A stretch of 64,000 nucleotides of DNA from CAZHBA01 sp964530225 (GCA_964530225.1 CAZHBA010000110.1:7169-71168); one strand, 5' to 3'. Numbered from the stretch's first letter, positions 46,188 to 55,054 are shown. Numbers and translations are program-made. The notes: generated by a model from the letters alone, not told the origin.

Positions 46188-47468
46188 ATGATCCAACTGC
46201 GCGACGACTGCTTTGTCAATGACGGTACATTGATGCCGGCGGATACCGCGCTCGATACATTGTTCGACCGGCTGCACCTGGTCGTCGACAGCGAAACTGT
46301 CCCGCTACGAGCAGCGACGAGCCGTATCTCGGCTGCGGATGTAATCTCGGAACGTGACGTACCGCCCCACGACAATTCGGCGGTCGATGGGTACGCAGTT
46401 TACTTCGGCGATCTGGCGGTAAACACCGATACTCGCCTACCGATTACCGGCCGAGCCGCGGCGGGCCATCCGTTGATGCAGCCGCAAAAACGCGGTGAGG
46501 CCGTGCGGATTTTTACCGGTGCGCCGATGCCCGAGGGCGCAGCGGGTGGGCCCGATACGGTGCTGATGCAGGAAGATTGCGCCATCGAGGGCAGCGCCGA
46601 AGGGGAACTAGTGATCATTCCTCAGGGTATCAAAAAAAGCGCCAACCGGCGTTTCCGCGGCGAAGATGTTCAGGCCGGTGCGACCATATTGACCGCGGGC
46701 CAACGGCTGCGGCCACAGGAAATTGGGCTCGCCGCATCGATTGGCCTAACATCGTTGAACGTTTATCGGCCGCTACGTGTCGCCATCATGTCGACTGGCG
46801 ATGAAGTGTCCGAACCAGGGACCGACTTGCCCACTGGCAGTATCTATGACGCCAACCGTTATAGCCTGTTCGCGCTGCTCGACGATCTTGGCTGCGAGGT
46901 AACCGATCTCGGCATTCTGCCGGACGACCGAGCGATGCTCGGCAAGGTGCTGAGCAAGGCTGCTGAAAGCCACGATGCCCTGATCAGCTCGGCCGGGATG
47001 TCGGTCGGCGACGAAGACCATTTATCGGAGACAGTTTTGGATTTGGGCCAGATGCATTTCTGGCAGCTCGCCATCAAGCCGGGACGACCGGTTGCCCTCG
47101 GCCAGATCGGCAGCGCTTCGTTCATCGGTCTGCCCGGAAACCCGGCGGCGATGATGGTGACGTTCCTGGTGCTGGCGCGGCCGGCGTTGCTGCGGCTTGC
47201 CGGCGCCATCGATCTCCGTCCCCACCTCTATAAAGTCCAGGCGGGATTCGATCACACCAAAAAGCCGGCGCGGCGTGAATATGTTCGGGTTCGACTATCG
47301 ACCGGCAAGGACGGTAATTTGGTGGCCCTTAAGTTCCCGCGTGAAGGCGCCGGTATCCTGACTTCGCTGGTCGAAGCCGACGGCCTTGTTGAATTGCCCG
47401 AGAACACGACCCAATTGACTGAAGGAACGATGGTGGATTTTCTGCCATTTACGGAAGTGAGCCGATGA
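46188..47468 (+). CDS. moeA: Molybdopterin molybdenumtransferase MoeA
   Basis: A 426-aa protein that inserts molybdate into adenylated molybdopterin. Conserved blocks: PPHDNSAVDGYAVYF, GEAVRIFTGAPMPEGA, RPLRVAIMSTGDEVSEPG, GSIYDANRYSL, SSAGMSVGDEDHL and the MoeA-typical FIGLPGNPAAMMVTF. Full length. It overlaps moaD by four bases (ATGA). Confidence 0.95.
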   Translation: MIQLRDDCFVNDGTLMPADTALDTLFDRLHLVVDSETVPLRAATSRISAADVISERDVPPHDNSAVDGYAVYFGDLAVNTDTRLPITGRAAAGHPLMQPQKRGEAVRIFTGAPMPEGAAGGPDTVLMQEDCAIEGSAEGELVIIPQGIKKSANRRFRGEDVQAGATILTAGQRLRPQEIGLAASIGLTSLNVYRPLRVAIMSTGDEVSEPGTDLPTGSIYDANRYSLFALLDDLGCEVTDLGILPDDRAMLGKVLSKAAESHDALISSAGMSVGDEDHLSETVLDLGQMHFWQLAIKPGRPVALGQIGSASFIGLPGNPAAMMVTFLVLARPALLRLAGAIDLRPHLYKVQAGFDHTKKPARREYVRVRLSTGKDGNLVALKFPREGAGILTSLVEADGLVELPENTTQLTEGTMVDFLPFTEVSR

Positions 47469-47716
47469 AAGTGCTTTATTTTGCTTGGCTAAGGCAGCGG
47501 ACCGGGGTCGCCTCGGAAGAGTTCGACCTACCTGGCAATGTCCACAACATCGACGATCTGGTCAGTTGGCTAGCTGCGAAGGGTCCCGGCTATGCCAAGG
47601 GGTTCGCCGAGCCGCAGGTAATCCGCGCCGCCGTCAATTTCGAGTATGTACTGTTCGACCACAAGCTTACGAACACCGACGAGGTAGCGTTCTTCCCGCC
47701 CATGACCGGCGGGTAG
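47465..47716 (+). CDS. moaD: Molybdopterin synthase sulfur carrier subunit
   Basis: An 83-aa ubiquitin-like protein. LYFAWLRQRTGVASEEFDLP at the start and EVAFFPPMTGG at the end; the C-terminal GG is the site of thiocarboxylation. It donates sulfur to precursor Z in the complex with MoaE, encoded 17 bases downstream. Its start overlaps the moeA stop. Confidence 0.95.
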   Translation: MKVLYFAWLRQRTGVASEEFDLPGNVHNIDDLVSWLAAKGPGYAKGFAEPQVIRAAVNFEYVLFDHKLTNTDEVAFFPPMTGG

Positions 47717-47733
47717 CGTGGTAATCTGGCAAT

Positions 47734-48216
47734 ATGATTAAGGTTCAACAGGAAAATTTCGACGTTAGCGCTGAGCTCGCGAGCTTAACTGCCGGTAACC
47801 ACCAGATCGGTGGAGTCGTTAGTTTCGTCGGATTGGTGCGCGACCTAACAAAGGCGGACGGCCGTGACTCCGCTTTGAAGGCGATGACCCTGGAACATTA
47901 TTCGGGCATGACCGAGAAAAAACTGGCCGAAATCGAGGCCGAGGCGCAAGCGCGCTGGCCGCTCGAAGCCAGCCTGATCATCCACCGCTACGGCCACCTC
48001 CAGCCCGGCGAACAAATCGTTCTGGTTGCCTGCGCCTCAGCCCATCGCCAGGCAGCAATCGATGCCTGCAGTTTCTTAATAGACTGGCTCAAGACCGAAG
48101 CACCACTCTGGAAACTGGAGGAAACCGACACCGGCAAAGAGTGGGTCGAAAGCCGAGCTGGCGACGATGCAGCAGCGGCGCGCTGGCAGGTCAAACCGGA
48201 CCGAGCCGTCGAATGA
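47734..48216 (+). CDS. moaE: Molybdopterin synthase catalytic subunit
   Basis: A 160-aa protein. HQIGGVVSFVGLVRDLTKAD, LEHYSGMTEKKLAEI, IIHRYGHLQPGEQIVLVACA-SAHR and the C-terminal LKTEAPLWKLEETDTGKEWV are MoaE hallmarks, including the lysine of the PxWKxE active site. Its stop TGA overlaps the ATG of a small TGA-interrupted gene (ATGA), suggesting coupled translation. Confidence 0.95.
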   Translation: MIKVQQENFDVSAELASLTAGNHQIGGVVSFVGLVRDLTKADGRDSALKAMTLEHYSGMTEKKLAEIEAEAQARWPLEASLIIHRYGHLQPGEQIVLVACASAHRQAAIDACSFLIDWLKTEAPLWKLEETDTGKEWVESRAGDDAAAARWQVKPDRAVE

Positions 48217-48425
48217 ACGTCATTCTAAAATCAACGATCGCCTGTCCCCATTGCGGGTATGAACAGCCTGAGATTACGCCCACTAACACCTGACAGGTTT
48301 TCTACGATTGTCGCTCATGTGGCGAAGTTTTGCAGCCCCGACCGGGCGATTGCCGCGTTTTCTTCTCATACGGCGATGTACTCTACCCCTCGGTCCAACA
48401 AGACGGTTTGCAGTCCTGCGAATAA
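48213..48425 (+). CDS. GDCCVxC-type small protein, probable selenoprotein
   Basis: From ATG 48213, overlapping the moaE stop, the frame runs to TAA 48423-48425 with one TGA at 48291-48293. Read through, it is 70 aa: MNVILKSTIACPHCGYEQPE, ITPTNT-[TGA]-QVFYDCRSCGEVL, then PRPGDCRVFFSYGDVLYP. This matches a small family annotated as GDCCVxC domain (seleno)proteins, where relatives have Cys or Sec at the TGA position. Two zinc-ribbon-like CxxC pairs (CPHC, CRSC) flank it. The GDCCVFC motif is reduced to GDCRVFF. A weak hairpin, TCGC/GCGA around 48311-48325, lies about 20 nt after the TGA. The function is unknown. A standard start/stop search would miss it. Confidence 0.75.
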
Positions 48426-48426
48426 C

Positions 48427-48454
48427 AAAACGGCGCTCCAAGAAGCACCGTTTT
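48427..48454. terminator. Bidirectional intrinsic terminator
   Basis: AAAACGGCGCT pairs with AGCACCGTTTT (10 of 11 pairs, one C-A mismatch) and carries A-run and T-run flanks, so it can act on both strands. It stands 2 bases after the selenoprotein-like gene on + and about 20 bases after ilvE on -, supporting that the molybdopterin operon includes the small gene and ends here. Confidence 0.8.
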
Positions 48455-48473
48455 CATTAAATTTGAGTATCGT

Positions 48474-49403
48474 TTACTCAGCAGCAACCGCAACCGGACG
48501 GCCATTTACTAGGTCGTCATAGTCGATCATTAGCGTCTTGGTGATAGTGCCAACTTCGAACGAATAATCGCTACCGATGTTGGAAATCGGCGTCACTTCC
48601 GCCGCCGTGCCGGTTACGAACATCTCGCTGGCATCACCGAGTTCTTTCGGCATGATCGCCCGCTCGATGACCTCGTAGCCGCGTTGCTCGGCTAGCTTGA
48701 TGACTGAACGGCGGGTAATGCCGTCGAGGAAACAGTCGGGCGTCGGCGTGTGTATCTTGCCGTCGATAACCAGGAATATATTCGCGCCCGTTGTCTCCGC
48801 AAGCTGACCGCGCCAATCGAGCATCAGCGCATCGGAACAGCCATTAGCCTCGGCGGCATGCTTCGACAGGGTGCAGATCATATAAAGACCGGCGGCCTTG
48901 GCGTGCACTGGTGCCGTCAATGGATCGGGCCGGCGATAGATCGCCCAATCCAGCTTGATGCCCTTCATGCGCGCCTCCGGCGTGAAGTAGGCCGGCCACT
49001 GCCACGCAGCGATAGCAACATAGATCTCGCAATTCTGCGCCGATACGCCCATTTGCTCGGGACCACGCCAAGCGACGGGGCGAATATAGGCGTCCGACAC
49101 GCCGACCTTCTCAAACGTCTCGCGACACGCCGCACCGAGTTCGGCAATCGAGTAGGGCACCCGAAAGCCCAGCGCCTCACCAGACACTTGCAGGCGCTCG
49201 TTATGCGCGGTTAATTCGAAAATTTCGCCGTTATAGGCGCGCATGCCTTCGAATACGCACGATGCGTAGTGCAGCGCATGATTCAACACGTGCAATTTGG
49301 CCTCGCGCCAGGGTACGAACTCACCGTTCATCCAGATTACACCGTCCCGATCATCATATGGCACTTCATGCATGGCCTGAGCCCTTTTGACATATTCGTT
49401 CAT
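48474..49403 (-). CDS. ilvE: Branched-chain amino acid aminotransferase
   Basis: A 309-aa class IV PLP aminotransferase. GVIWMNGEFVPWREAKLHVL, HYASCVFEGMRAYNGEIF, RPVAWRGPEQMGV, ALMLDWRGQLAETTGANIFL and DCFLDGITRRSVIKLA are the BCAT blocks. It interconverts leucine, isoleucine and valine with their keto acids. It is divergent from a MarR-family gene with a 74-base shared 5' region, an arrangement that may reflect control by that regulator. Confidence 0.94.
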   Translation of the reverse strand: MNEYVKRAQAMHEVPYDDRDGVIWMNGEFVPWREAKLHVLNHALHYASCVFEGMRAYNGEIFELTAHNERLQVSGEALGFRVPYSIAELGAACRETFEKVGVSDAYIRPVAWRGPEQMGVSAQNCEIYVAIAAWQWPAYFTPEARMKGIKLDWAIYRRPDPLTAPVHAKAAGLYMICTLSKHAAEANGCSDALMLDWRGQLAETTGANIFLVIDGKIHTPTPDCFLDGITRRSVIKLAEQRGYEVIERAIMPKELGDASEMFVTGTAAEVTPISNIGSDYSFEVGTITKTLMIDYDDLVNGRPVAVAAE

Positions 49404-49477
49404 TTATCTACGTCCTTAAGACATATAATTATTCTTCGGACTTGCACTGAGTAACATTTTTAGGTAATTAAGTCAAT

Positions 49478-50017
49478 ATGGCTGACCTTAAATCTAATAT
49501 CGAGCCCCGGTTCCTGCGCGACGAGAACCTGCGCCAGGGGATTGAACTGCTGTTTTACGCCTACCGCGACTTTACCGCCGAACCCGATGCAATCCTGGCG
49601 AAATGGGGGTTTGGACGGGCGCACCACCGGGTGATTTACTTTGTCGGTCGCAATCCCAATATTACGGTCACCGAACTGTTGGAAATTCTAAAAATTACCA
49701 AGCAGAGCCTATCGCGCGTGCTGAGCACGCTGGTCGAAGATGATTTCATCGATCAACGCGCCGATCCGTCCGACCGGCGGCGTAAATTGCTAACGCTCGG
49801 CGAAAAGGGCCTGAAACTGGAGCGCGAACTGACGACGACGCAAATGGCCCGTTTCGCCCGTGCCTATCGCGAAACCGGCGCAGACGCAGTCGAAGGGTTT
49901 TGCCGGGTCCTGAGCGGTATCATCAATCCCGAAGACCGCGCCCGTGTCCGCCCCCGACATCGGCCCGGCGCTGGTAGAGAGAGTGGGCCGGAACCGGTCA
50001 AACAGAAAAAAAACTAA
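49478..50017 (+). CDS. MarR-family transcriptional regulator
   Basis: A 179-aa winged-helix protein: VGRNPNITVTELLEILKITK, QSLSRVLSTLVEDDFIDQR (recognition helix and turn), then DRRRKLLTLGEKG (wing), then a dimerisation helix. The C-terminal tail (RARVRPRHRPGAGRES) is basic and probably disordered. It diverges from ilvE and overlaps the convergent flavin reductase end by four bases. The ligand is not evident. Confidence 0.88.
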   Translation: MADLKSNIEPRFLRDENLRQGIELLFYAYRDFTAEPDAILAKWGFGRAHHRVIYFVGRNPNITVTELLEILKITKQSLSRVLSTLVEDDFIDQRADPSDRRRKLLTLGEKGLKLERELTTTQMARFARAYRETGADAVEGFCRVLSGIINPEDRARVRPRHRPGAGRESGPEPVKQKKN

Positions 50018-50517
50018 CCACCGTAGAACACCTTCTCGCCTAAATTTCTCATCTCTAGCGAAGCATCGTCAGGGCGCCCCGATGGATCTTTATTGACGCG
50101 TGCGGCAACGACTTCGCCAACAACGATATGGTGGTCACCCTGCGAAACCGTTTCGACAACCCGGCATTCCACCGAAGCGCTGGCATTGGAGAGTAGAGGT
50201 ACGCCCGTTTCTCCATCTTCAACGGGCTCGTCGCCAATCTTACCGCCCGAACGCTCGACCGGCTTGAAGAAGGCGAAGGCAACCCCCGACTGGTCTTTGC
50301 TGAGAAAATTAAGCGCAAATATTCCGGTCTCGCCGACAACGGCATTTGCCGAGGAATCGGCTTTTATTCCCACCGCGACGAGTGGAGGACTGAAAGATGC
50401 CTGCGTCACCCAATTGACCGTTGCCGCCGCTGTCGTTCCGTCGGACGTCTCGGCAGTTATTACGTAGATTCCATACGGTATCATCCGTAGAGCAATTTTT
50501 TTTGCGTCTTCGTCCAC
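50014..50517 (-). CDS. Flavin reductase-like (FMN-binding split-barrel) protein
   Basis: A 167-aa protein of the flavin reductase domain class: ALRMIPYGIYVITAETSDGT, NWVTQASFSPPLVAVGIK, FALNFLSKDQSG, ECRVVETVSQGDHHIVVGEV. Such proteins bind FMN and reduce it or serve as flavoredoxin partners of monooxygenases. No monooxygenase is adjacent. The start ATG has GGAGG about 5 bases upstream. Confidence 0.87.
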   Translation of the reverse strand: MDEDAKKIALRMIPYGIYVITAETSDGTTAAATVNWVTQASFSPPLVAVGIKADSSANAVVGETGIFALNFLSKDQSGVAFAFFKPVERSGGKIGDEPVEDGETGVPLLSNASASVECRVVETVSQGDHHIVVGEVVAARVNKDPSGRPDDASLEMRNLGEKVFYGG

Positions 50518-50650
50518 TTATGACCTCCCCAATTCGCTTATTTTTATAGAACGGATACTTCGCCGTAAGCATATCACCTCTGCAATGCTTTACCACAATA
50601 TCCACCGATCGCTTTGGCGGTGGGTCCATAGCGAAGTATACTTGCGCGCA

Positions 50651-51331
50651 ATGGATGACACGCCCCATATCCTAGTCGTTGATGATGACACTCGCCTGCG
50701 CGAACTATTGCGAAAATTTCTTTCGGAGAACGGGTTTCGCGTGACCACTTCAGCCGACGCAGCGGAAGCGCGCCAAATGTTAACCTCGCTGGAATTCGAC
50801 CTCATGGTGTTGGATGTCATGATGCCAGGCGAGTCCGGCTTTGAACTCACCAGCGGGTTGCGCGAGTTCAGCGAAGTACCGATCCTGCTTTTGACCGCGA
50901 TGGGTGAACCCGAAGACCGAATCGACGGTCTCGAACGCGGCGCTGACGATTATTTGTCGAAACCTTTCGAGCCACGCGAGTTGCTGGCCCGCGTTCGCTC
51001 GATCTTGCGCCGCGCAACACCGCGGCTCAGTGGCAGAGCCGAAATTGTGCTGGGCAACCACCAATATGACCCAGTTCGCCAGCAACTGCTCGGGCCCGGA
51101 GGACCAGTTCGTTTGACCGGCGCCGAAGCGCGCCTTCTCCAAGTACTTGCGGCCAATCCGGGTAATCCCATTAGCCGCGAAACATTGCAGACGCAGAGCA
51201 AGCTTGGCGGCTCCGTCCGTGCGGTGGACGTGCAAGTCACTCGATTGCGCCGTAAGATTGAGCCAGATCCTAAGGTACCGCGATACCTGCAAACAATCCG
51301 TGGACAAGGCTACGTGCTATGGCCCGACTAG
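50651..51331 (+). CDS. OmpR-family response regulator
   Basis: About 226 aa from ATG 50651, where HILVVDDDTRLRELLRKFLS begins. Receiver domain with acidic pair DD, phosphorylation Asp in LMVLDVMMPGESG, and Lys in DYLSKPFEP. Winged-helix output domain: LTGAEARLLQVLAANPGNPI, VDVQVTRLRRKIEPDPK, IRGQGYVLWPD. It overlaps the histidine kinase gene by 13 bases, so the two are a coupled pair. Signal and targets are unknown. Confidence 0.93.
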   Translation: MDDTPHILVVDDDTRLRELLRKFLSENGFRVTTSADAAEARQMLTSLEFDLMVLDVMMPGESGFELTSGLREFSEVPILLLTAMGEPEDRIDGLERGADDYLSKPFEPRELLARVRSILRRATPRLSGRAEIVLGNHQYDPVRQQLLGPGGPVRLTGAEARLLQVLAANPGNPISRETLQTQSKLGGSVRAVDVQVTRLRRKIEPDPKVPRYLQTIRGQGYVLWPD

Positions 51332-52671
51332 ACGACATCTATCGTCCGGCCAATTCGTTCCGGCTGGCAATCAAGCGGACCCTACCTCGCGGGCTGTTAG
51401 GTCGTGCGCTGCTGATCATCATCGTCCCCCTGGTCGTCTTGCAGGTCGTCAGTGGTGTCGTGTTCTACGACCGCCACTGGGCGAATGTCAGCCGCCACCG
51501 GGCCAACGCGCTGGCGGGAGATGTCGCCGTGTTTGTCGAACTTCTGCGCGACACCGAGCCCGGGGACACGAAAAATGAGATATTCGGCATGGCCCATCGC
51601 AACCTCGATCTGGTGATGCGTTTCGAGCGCGACGAAATTCTGACGAATGAGACCTTCGAGCCCAGGGGTAACTTGGAAACGACATTGAGCCGCTCGCTCG
51701 AGCAAATTGTTCACCGCCCCTTTGTCATAGACACAGAAAGCGAGAAACGGCGGGTACTAATTTCCGTCCAACTTCCCGTAGGTATTCTTCATGTTTCCGC
51801 CAATGCGGAACGGCTGATCAGTTCGACAACAAAGATTTTCATCATGTGGATGATCGGCACATCGCTGATTTTATTTGGTGTCGCCACGATCTTCATGCGC
51901 AACCAGGTTAGCCCACTGCGCCGCCTAGCATCGGCCGCCGAGAACCTTGGAAAGGGCCGGGATACACCCAACTTCAGCCCGTCGGGCGCGACCGAGGTTC
52001 GCCAGGCCGCGGCGGCATTTATGTCGATGCGCGACCGAATCCAACGTCAAATCCAACAGCGCACCGAGATGCTCGCCGGCGTCAGTCACGATTTACGCAC
52101 CCCGCTCACGCGCATGAAGCTACAGCTCGCCATGTTGCAAGATAACACCGAAATCAAAGAGCTGAATTCCGATGTCGCGGCCATGGAAGGAATGATCGAA
52201 GGCTATCTGAACTTCGCCCGTGGCGAAGGCAGCGAAACGCCAACCCCGGTCAACGCGCAACAGTTACTCAACGAAGTCGTCCACGATGCCCGGCGTAACA
52301 GCGTTCAGATTTCGTCCGACATGATGGAATCGGTTGAACTGACTCTCGCCCAGAATGCGTTTAAGCGCTGTCTCACAAATCTCATCGAAAACGCCGCACA
52401 AAACGGCGACAATGTTTCTATCGTCGGTCAGCGCAACGGCAGTATTTTGGAATTTATCATCGACGACGATGGACCGGGCATTCCCGAAGACATGCGCGAA
52501 GAGGTGTTCCGGCCGTTTTTCCGACTCGACCAGTCGCGCAACGTAGCGACTGGCGGCACCGGGCTAGGATTGTCGATCGCCCGCGACATCGTGCGCAGCC
52601 ACGGCGGCGAAATTACGCTTACTGATTCGCCCGCTGGCGGCCTACGCGCCACGGTTCGCGTACCGATTTAG
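51319..52671 (+). CDS. Sensor histidine kinase with HAMP domain (EnvZ-like)
   Basis: A 450-aa membrane kinase. TM1 LLIIIVPLVVLQVVSGVVFY, a periplasmic sensor of about 130 residues, TM2 KIFIMWMIGTSLILFGVATI, HAMP (residues about 190-245), HisKA with LAGVSHDLRTPLTRMKLQLA (phospho-His), and HATPase_c with NLIENAAQNG, DDDGPGIPEDM and GGTGLGLSIARDIV. The short linear layout resembles EnvZ. It partners the OmpR-type regulator it overlaps. Confidence 0.93.
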   Translation: MARLDDIYRPANSFRLAIKRTLPRGLLGRALLIIIVPLVVLQVVSGVVFYDRHWANVSRHRANALAGDVAVFVELLRDTEPGDTKNEIFGMAHRNLDLVMRFERDEILTNETFEPRGNLETTLSRSLEQIVHRPFVIDTESEKRRVLISVQLPVGILHVSANAERLISSTTKIFIMWMIGTSLILFGVATIFMRNQVSPLRRLASAAENLGKGRDTPNFSPSGATEVRQAAAAFMSMRDRIQRQIQQRTEMLAGVSHDLRTPLTRMKLQLAMLQDNTEIKELNSDVAAMEGMIEGYLNFARGEGSETPTPVNAQQLLNEVVHDARRNSVQISSDMMESVELTLAQNAFKRCLTNLIENAAQNGDNVSIVGQRNGSILEFIIDDDGPGIPEDMREEVFRPFFRLDQSRNVATGGTGLGLSIARDIVRSHGGEITLTDSPAGGLRATVRVPI

Positions 52672-52680
52672 AAAATTTTC

Positions 52681-53016
52681 CTAAAATAGGCGCCCGCCAT
52701 TGGGGACCTCATGGTCGATGCCGATGAGGACGACTTCACCACCGGAGTCAGGAAAGCCAAGCACGAGTATCTCCGACATGAACTTCCCCACCTGCTTGGG
52801 CGGAAAATTCACCACGGCGGCAACCTGGCGGCCGATTAAGTCTCCCGCTTTGTAGTATTTGGTAATCTGTGCCGACGTCTTGCGGGTGCCCATATCGGCA
52901 CCAAAATCCACCCACAGCTTGTAGGCCGATTTGCGGGCTTCAGGAAACTCCTGCACGTCGACAATCGTGCCGACGCGAACATCAATTTTGAGGAAATCGT
53001 CAAACGAGATGGTCAT
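52681..53016 (-). CDS. CsaA-like tRNA-binding domain protein
   Basis: A 111-aa single-domain protein of the tRNA-binding OB fold: FLKIDVRVGTIVDVQEFPEA, ADMGTRKTSAQITKYY, LIGRQVAAVVNFPPKQVG, FMSEILVLGF, and VPNGGRLF at the end. CsaA-type proteins have been linked to secretion chaperoning and bind tRNA-like structures. It lies 14 bases after the TetR gene on the same strand, so the two may be co-transcribed. Confidence 0.93.
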   Translation of the reverse strand: MTISFDDFLKIDVRVGTIVDVQEFPEARKSAYKLWVDFGADMGTRKTSAQITKYYKAGDLIGRQVAAVVNFPPKQVGKFMSEILVLGFPDSGGEVVLIGIDHEVPNGGRLF

Positions 53017-53030
53017 CGGCTCGATGGAAA

Positions 53031-53645
53031 CTAGGTTTCGTTGGTTTCGCCAGTAGAGCGAAGCCCAAGAACCAGCCCGGCGGTTTCCTCCATACGGCGC
53101 AAATTGCGGTCTAGCACCGCCATCGTCCGCGCCATGTCGGGGTCTTCATCGGAAAACCATGTGCGCTGGGTCGCCAGCCAAACGCCTTCAATAGCATGGA
53201 TGCGTGCCAGCCCGCGCAGCCCCTTGGTCGACACGCCAACCGCCTCAAGCATTCGGCCAAACGAGCAATGCGCCTGGGGAATCAACGTAACTAGAGTAAC
53301 CGGATCGCGGGGCAGATCGTGGCAAAGAGCGACCAACGCCGTGCGGACTGGCAATAGAACTTCGAAGCGCCGCATCAGTACATCGAACAGACGATCATGC
53401 ATGCTGACTTCCACTTCGCCTTCTGCCTCGTCTTGGCTTTCGAGCACCGCGAGGTCGGTACATCGGACAAAGGCGTTGAGCACCGCCGATTTCGTCGGTG
53501 TCAGCCGGTAGACTTCATCGGCATCAAGTTTGGCTGCCACCACGATATCGTCGAGGGTTATTGCCGACCAGCCGCGCTCGACCGACAATTTTAATGCGGC
53601 GTCGACAATGCGCTCCTGCTTGTCTTTTTGCTGTTTTGTCGCCAT
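53031..53645 (-). CDS. TetR-family transcriptional regulator
   Basis: A 204-aa protein with an N-terminal TetR helix-turn-helix: RIVDAALKLSVERGWSAITL, DDIVVAAKLDADEVYRLTPT, KSAVLNAFV. The C-terminal helical domain has no recognisable ligand signature. It runs immediately upstream of csaA. Its own targets are unknown. Confidence 0.85.
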   Translation of the reverse strand: MATKQQKDKQERIVDAALKLSVERGWSAITLDDIVVAAKLDADEVYRLTPTKSAVLNAFVRCTDLAVLESQDEAEGEVEVSMHDRLFDVLMRRFEVLLPVRTALVALCHDLPRDPVTLVTLIPQAHCSFGRMLEAVGVSTKGLRGLARIHAIEGVWLATQRTWFSDEDPDMARTMAVLDRNLRRMEETAGLVLGLRSTGETNET

Positions 53646-53715
53646 GGGATTCTACCGGTTGTTTGATGAAAGTGTACCGGGATAATTCGGCAAAGCTATG
53701 GCAGGGATCGGACTT

Positions 53716-54516
53716 TTACGCCAATTCGCGCGACCGTTCGGTGGCGCGGACGATGGCCTCGGTCATGAGTTTGGTCAGACCGTCCGGTCCCATGAGGGTT
53801 TCCAGCGCCGCCGCGGTCGTACCACCAGGGCTGGTGACGTTCTCGCGCAGGGTACCCGCCGGATCGCTGGATAGGGCCAGCAATTCGCCACTACCCGCCA
53901 CGGTCGCACGGGCCAATTGCATCGCTAGATCCTTCGGCAGACCGGCGGCTTCGCCCGCCACCGCCATCGCCTCCACAAGGTGAAAAACATAGGCGGGGCC
54001 GCTGCCCGACAGACCGGTCACCGCGTCCAACAGCGCCTCGTCATCGATCCAGGCCACCTCGCCAACCGATTCCATCAAGCCGGTGCACACGGCTTTCTGC
54101 TCGGACGACACGCGCGAATTGGCGCACAGTACCGTAATACCGCGGCCCACCGCCGCCGGGGTATTCGGCATCGCCCGCACGATTGCGCCGTCGGTGAGCG
54201 TCGCCTCGAAGTATCGAATCGGTTTACCCGCAGCGATTGACAGAAACACCGTCTCGGGACCGGCATATGTGACATAGGCCGGTGCAACCTCATCCATCGA
54301 TTGCGGTTTGACGGCAAAAACGACGACCGACGGCCGATAACCGGAATCCAACGCCGCGGCCTCGGCATAGCGGGAAATGCCATCGGGCAGTTGCGGCTGC
54401 ATCGGTTCGATAACGGACACATGGCCGGCAGGGGTCCCCCGGTTCAGCCAGCCGTTGAGTAAGGCGCTGCCCATCTTACCGCATCCGACAAGCAAAATTC
54501 TTTGGTGATCGGTCAT
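53716..54516 (-). CDS. proC: Pyrroline-5-carboxylate reductase
   Basis: A 266-aa enzyme from ATG 54516; the frame is open further upstream but that part lies over the YbjN gene. It starts ILLVGCGKMGSALLNGWL (Rossmann motif), has VVFAVKPQSMDEVAP, RAMPNTPAAVGRGITV, and the C-terminal signature VTGLSGSGPAYVFHLVEA with VTSPGGTTAAAL. It reduces pyrroline-5-carboxylate to proline. It starts 37 bases after the YbjN-family gene on the same strand. Confidence 0.94.
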   Translation of the reverse strand: MTDHQRILLVGCGKMGSALLNGWLNRGTPAGHVSVIEPMQPQLPDGISRYAEAAALDSGYRPSVVVFAVKPQSMDEVAPAYVTYAGPETVFLSIAAGKPIRYFEATLTDGAIVRAMPNTPAAVGRGITVLCANSRVSSEQKAVCTGLMESVGEVAWIDDEALLDAVTGLSGSGPAYVFHLVEAMAVAGEAAGLPKDLAMQLARATVAGSGELLALSSDPAGTLRENVTSPGGTTAAALETLMGPDGLTKLMTEAIVRATERSRELA

Positions 54517-54553
54517 TTTTTCTACCCTGGACTTAAGCCCAGGCCGGACCGTA

Positions 54554-55054
54554 TCAGGCCTCGCCGACCGTTTCAAAGACCACGGAGGCCATGGCATCGA
54601 CTGGCGAGCGGCCGCCCCAGACGACATACTGGAACGCCGGATAAAACCGGTCCATCTCGTGCAACGCAATATCGAGCAAATCTTCGATCTGCTCGGCCGA
54701 CAAAGCGCCGCCGCGCAACAATAGGGCATGGCGGTAGGCCGGCAGGCCATCGACGGTACCGATGTCGAAATGGCCGATCCCCAACCGATCATTGAGTAGC
54801 GCCAGCAGTTCGTGCACCGGCGCCCGGCGGTCTTGCGGCGTGCGCATATCGAAGGCACATGTCATTTGCAGCGCCCCCATATCGTCGGTCCAATGGAACA
54901 CGATGTGGTAATCGCACCAACGCCCCATCGCCTCGGCCAACAACTCGTCACGCGTGGTACGTTCCAGCGCCCAATCGCGCAGCGCCATAGTTTCTTCGAC
55001 AAGATCGAGGGGATGGACGTTTTGGCGGATGTAATCGGTCGAAACGACAGCCAT
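54554..55054 (-). CDS. YbjN-domain protein
   Basis: About 166 aa from ATG 55054 (GGAAG 7 bases upstream); an open stretch upstream lacks support. It matches the YbjN family: DYHIVFHWTDDMGALQMTCA, HELLALLNDRLGIGHFDI, then LPAYRHALLLRG. The fold resembles type III secretion chaperones, and the E. coli member affects motility and stress, but its biochemical role is not established. It is upstream of proC on the same strand, a neighbourhood seen in several alphaproteobacteria. Confidence 0.87.
   Translation of the reverse strand: MAVVSTDYIRQNVHPLDLVEETMALRDWALERTTRDELLAEAMGRWCDYHIVFHWTDDMGALQMTCAFDMRTPQDRRAPVHELLALLNDRLGIGHFDIGTVDGLPAYRHALLLRGGALSAEQIEDLLDIALHEMDRFYPAFQYVVWGGRSPVDAMASVVFETVGEA

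Noticed and set aside
53716..54858. Extended proC start at 54858
   Set aside because: The upstream 114 residues are antisense-like in composition and overlap the YbjN gene; the Rossmann motif starts right after ATG 54516.
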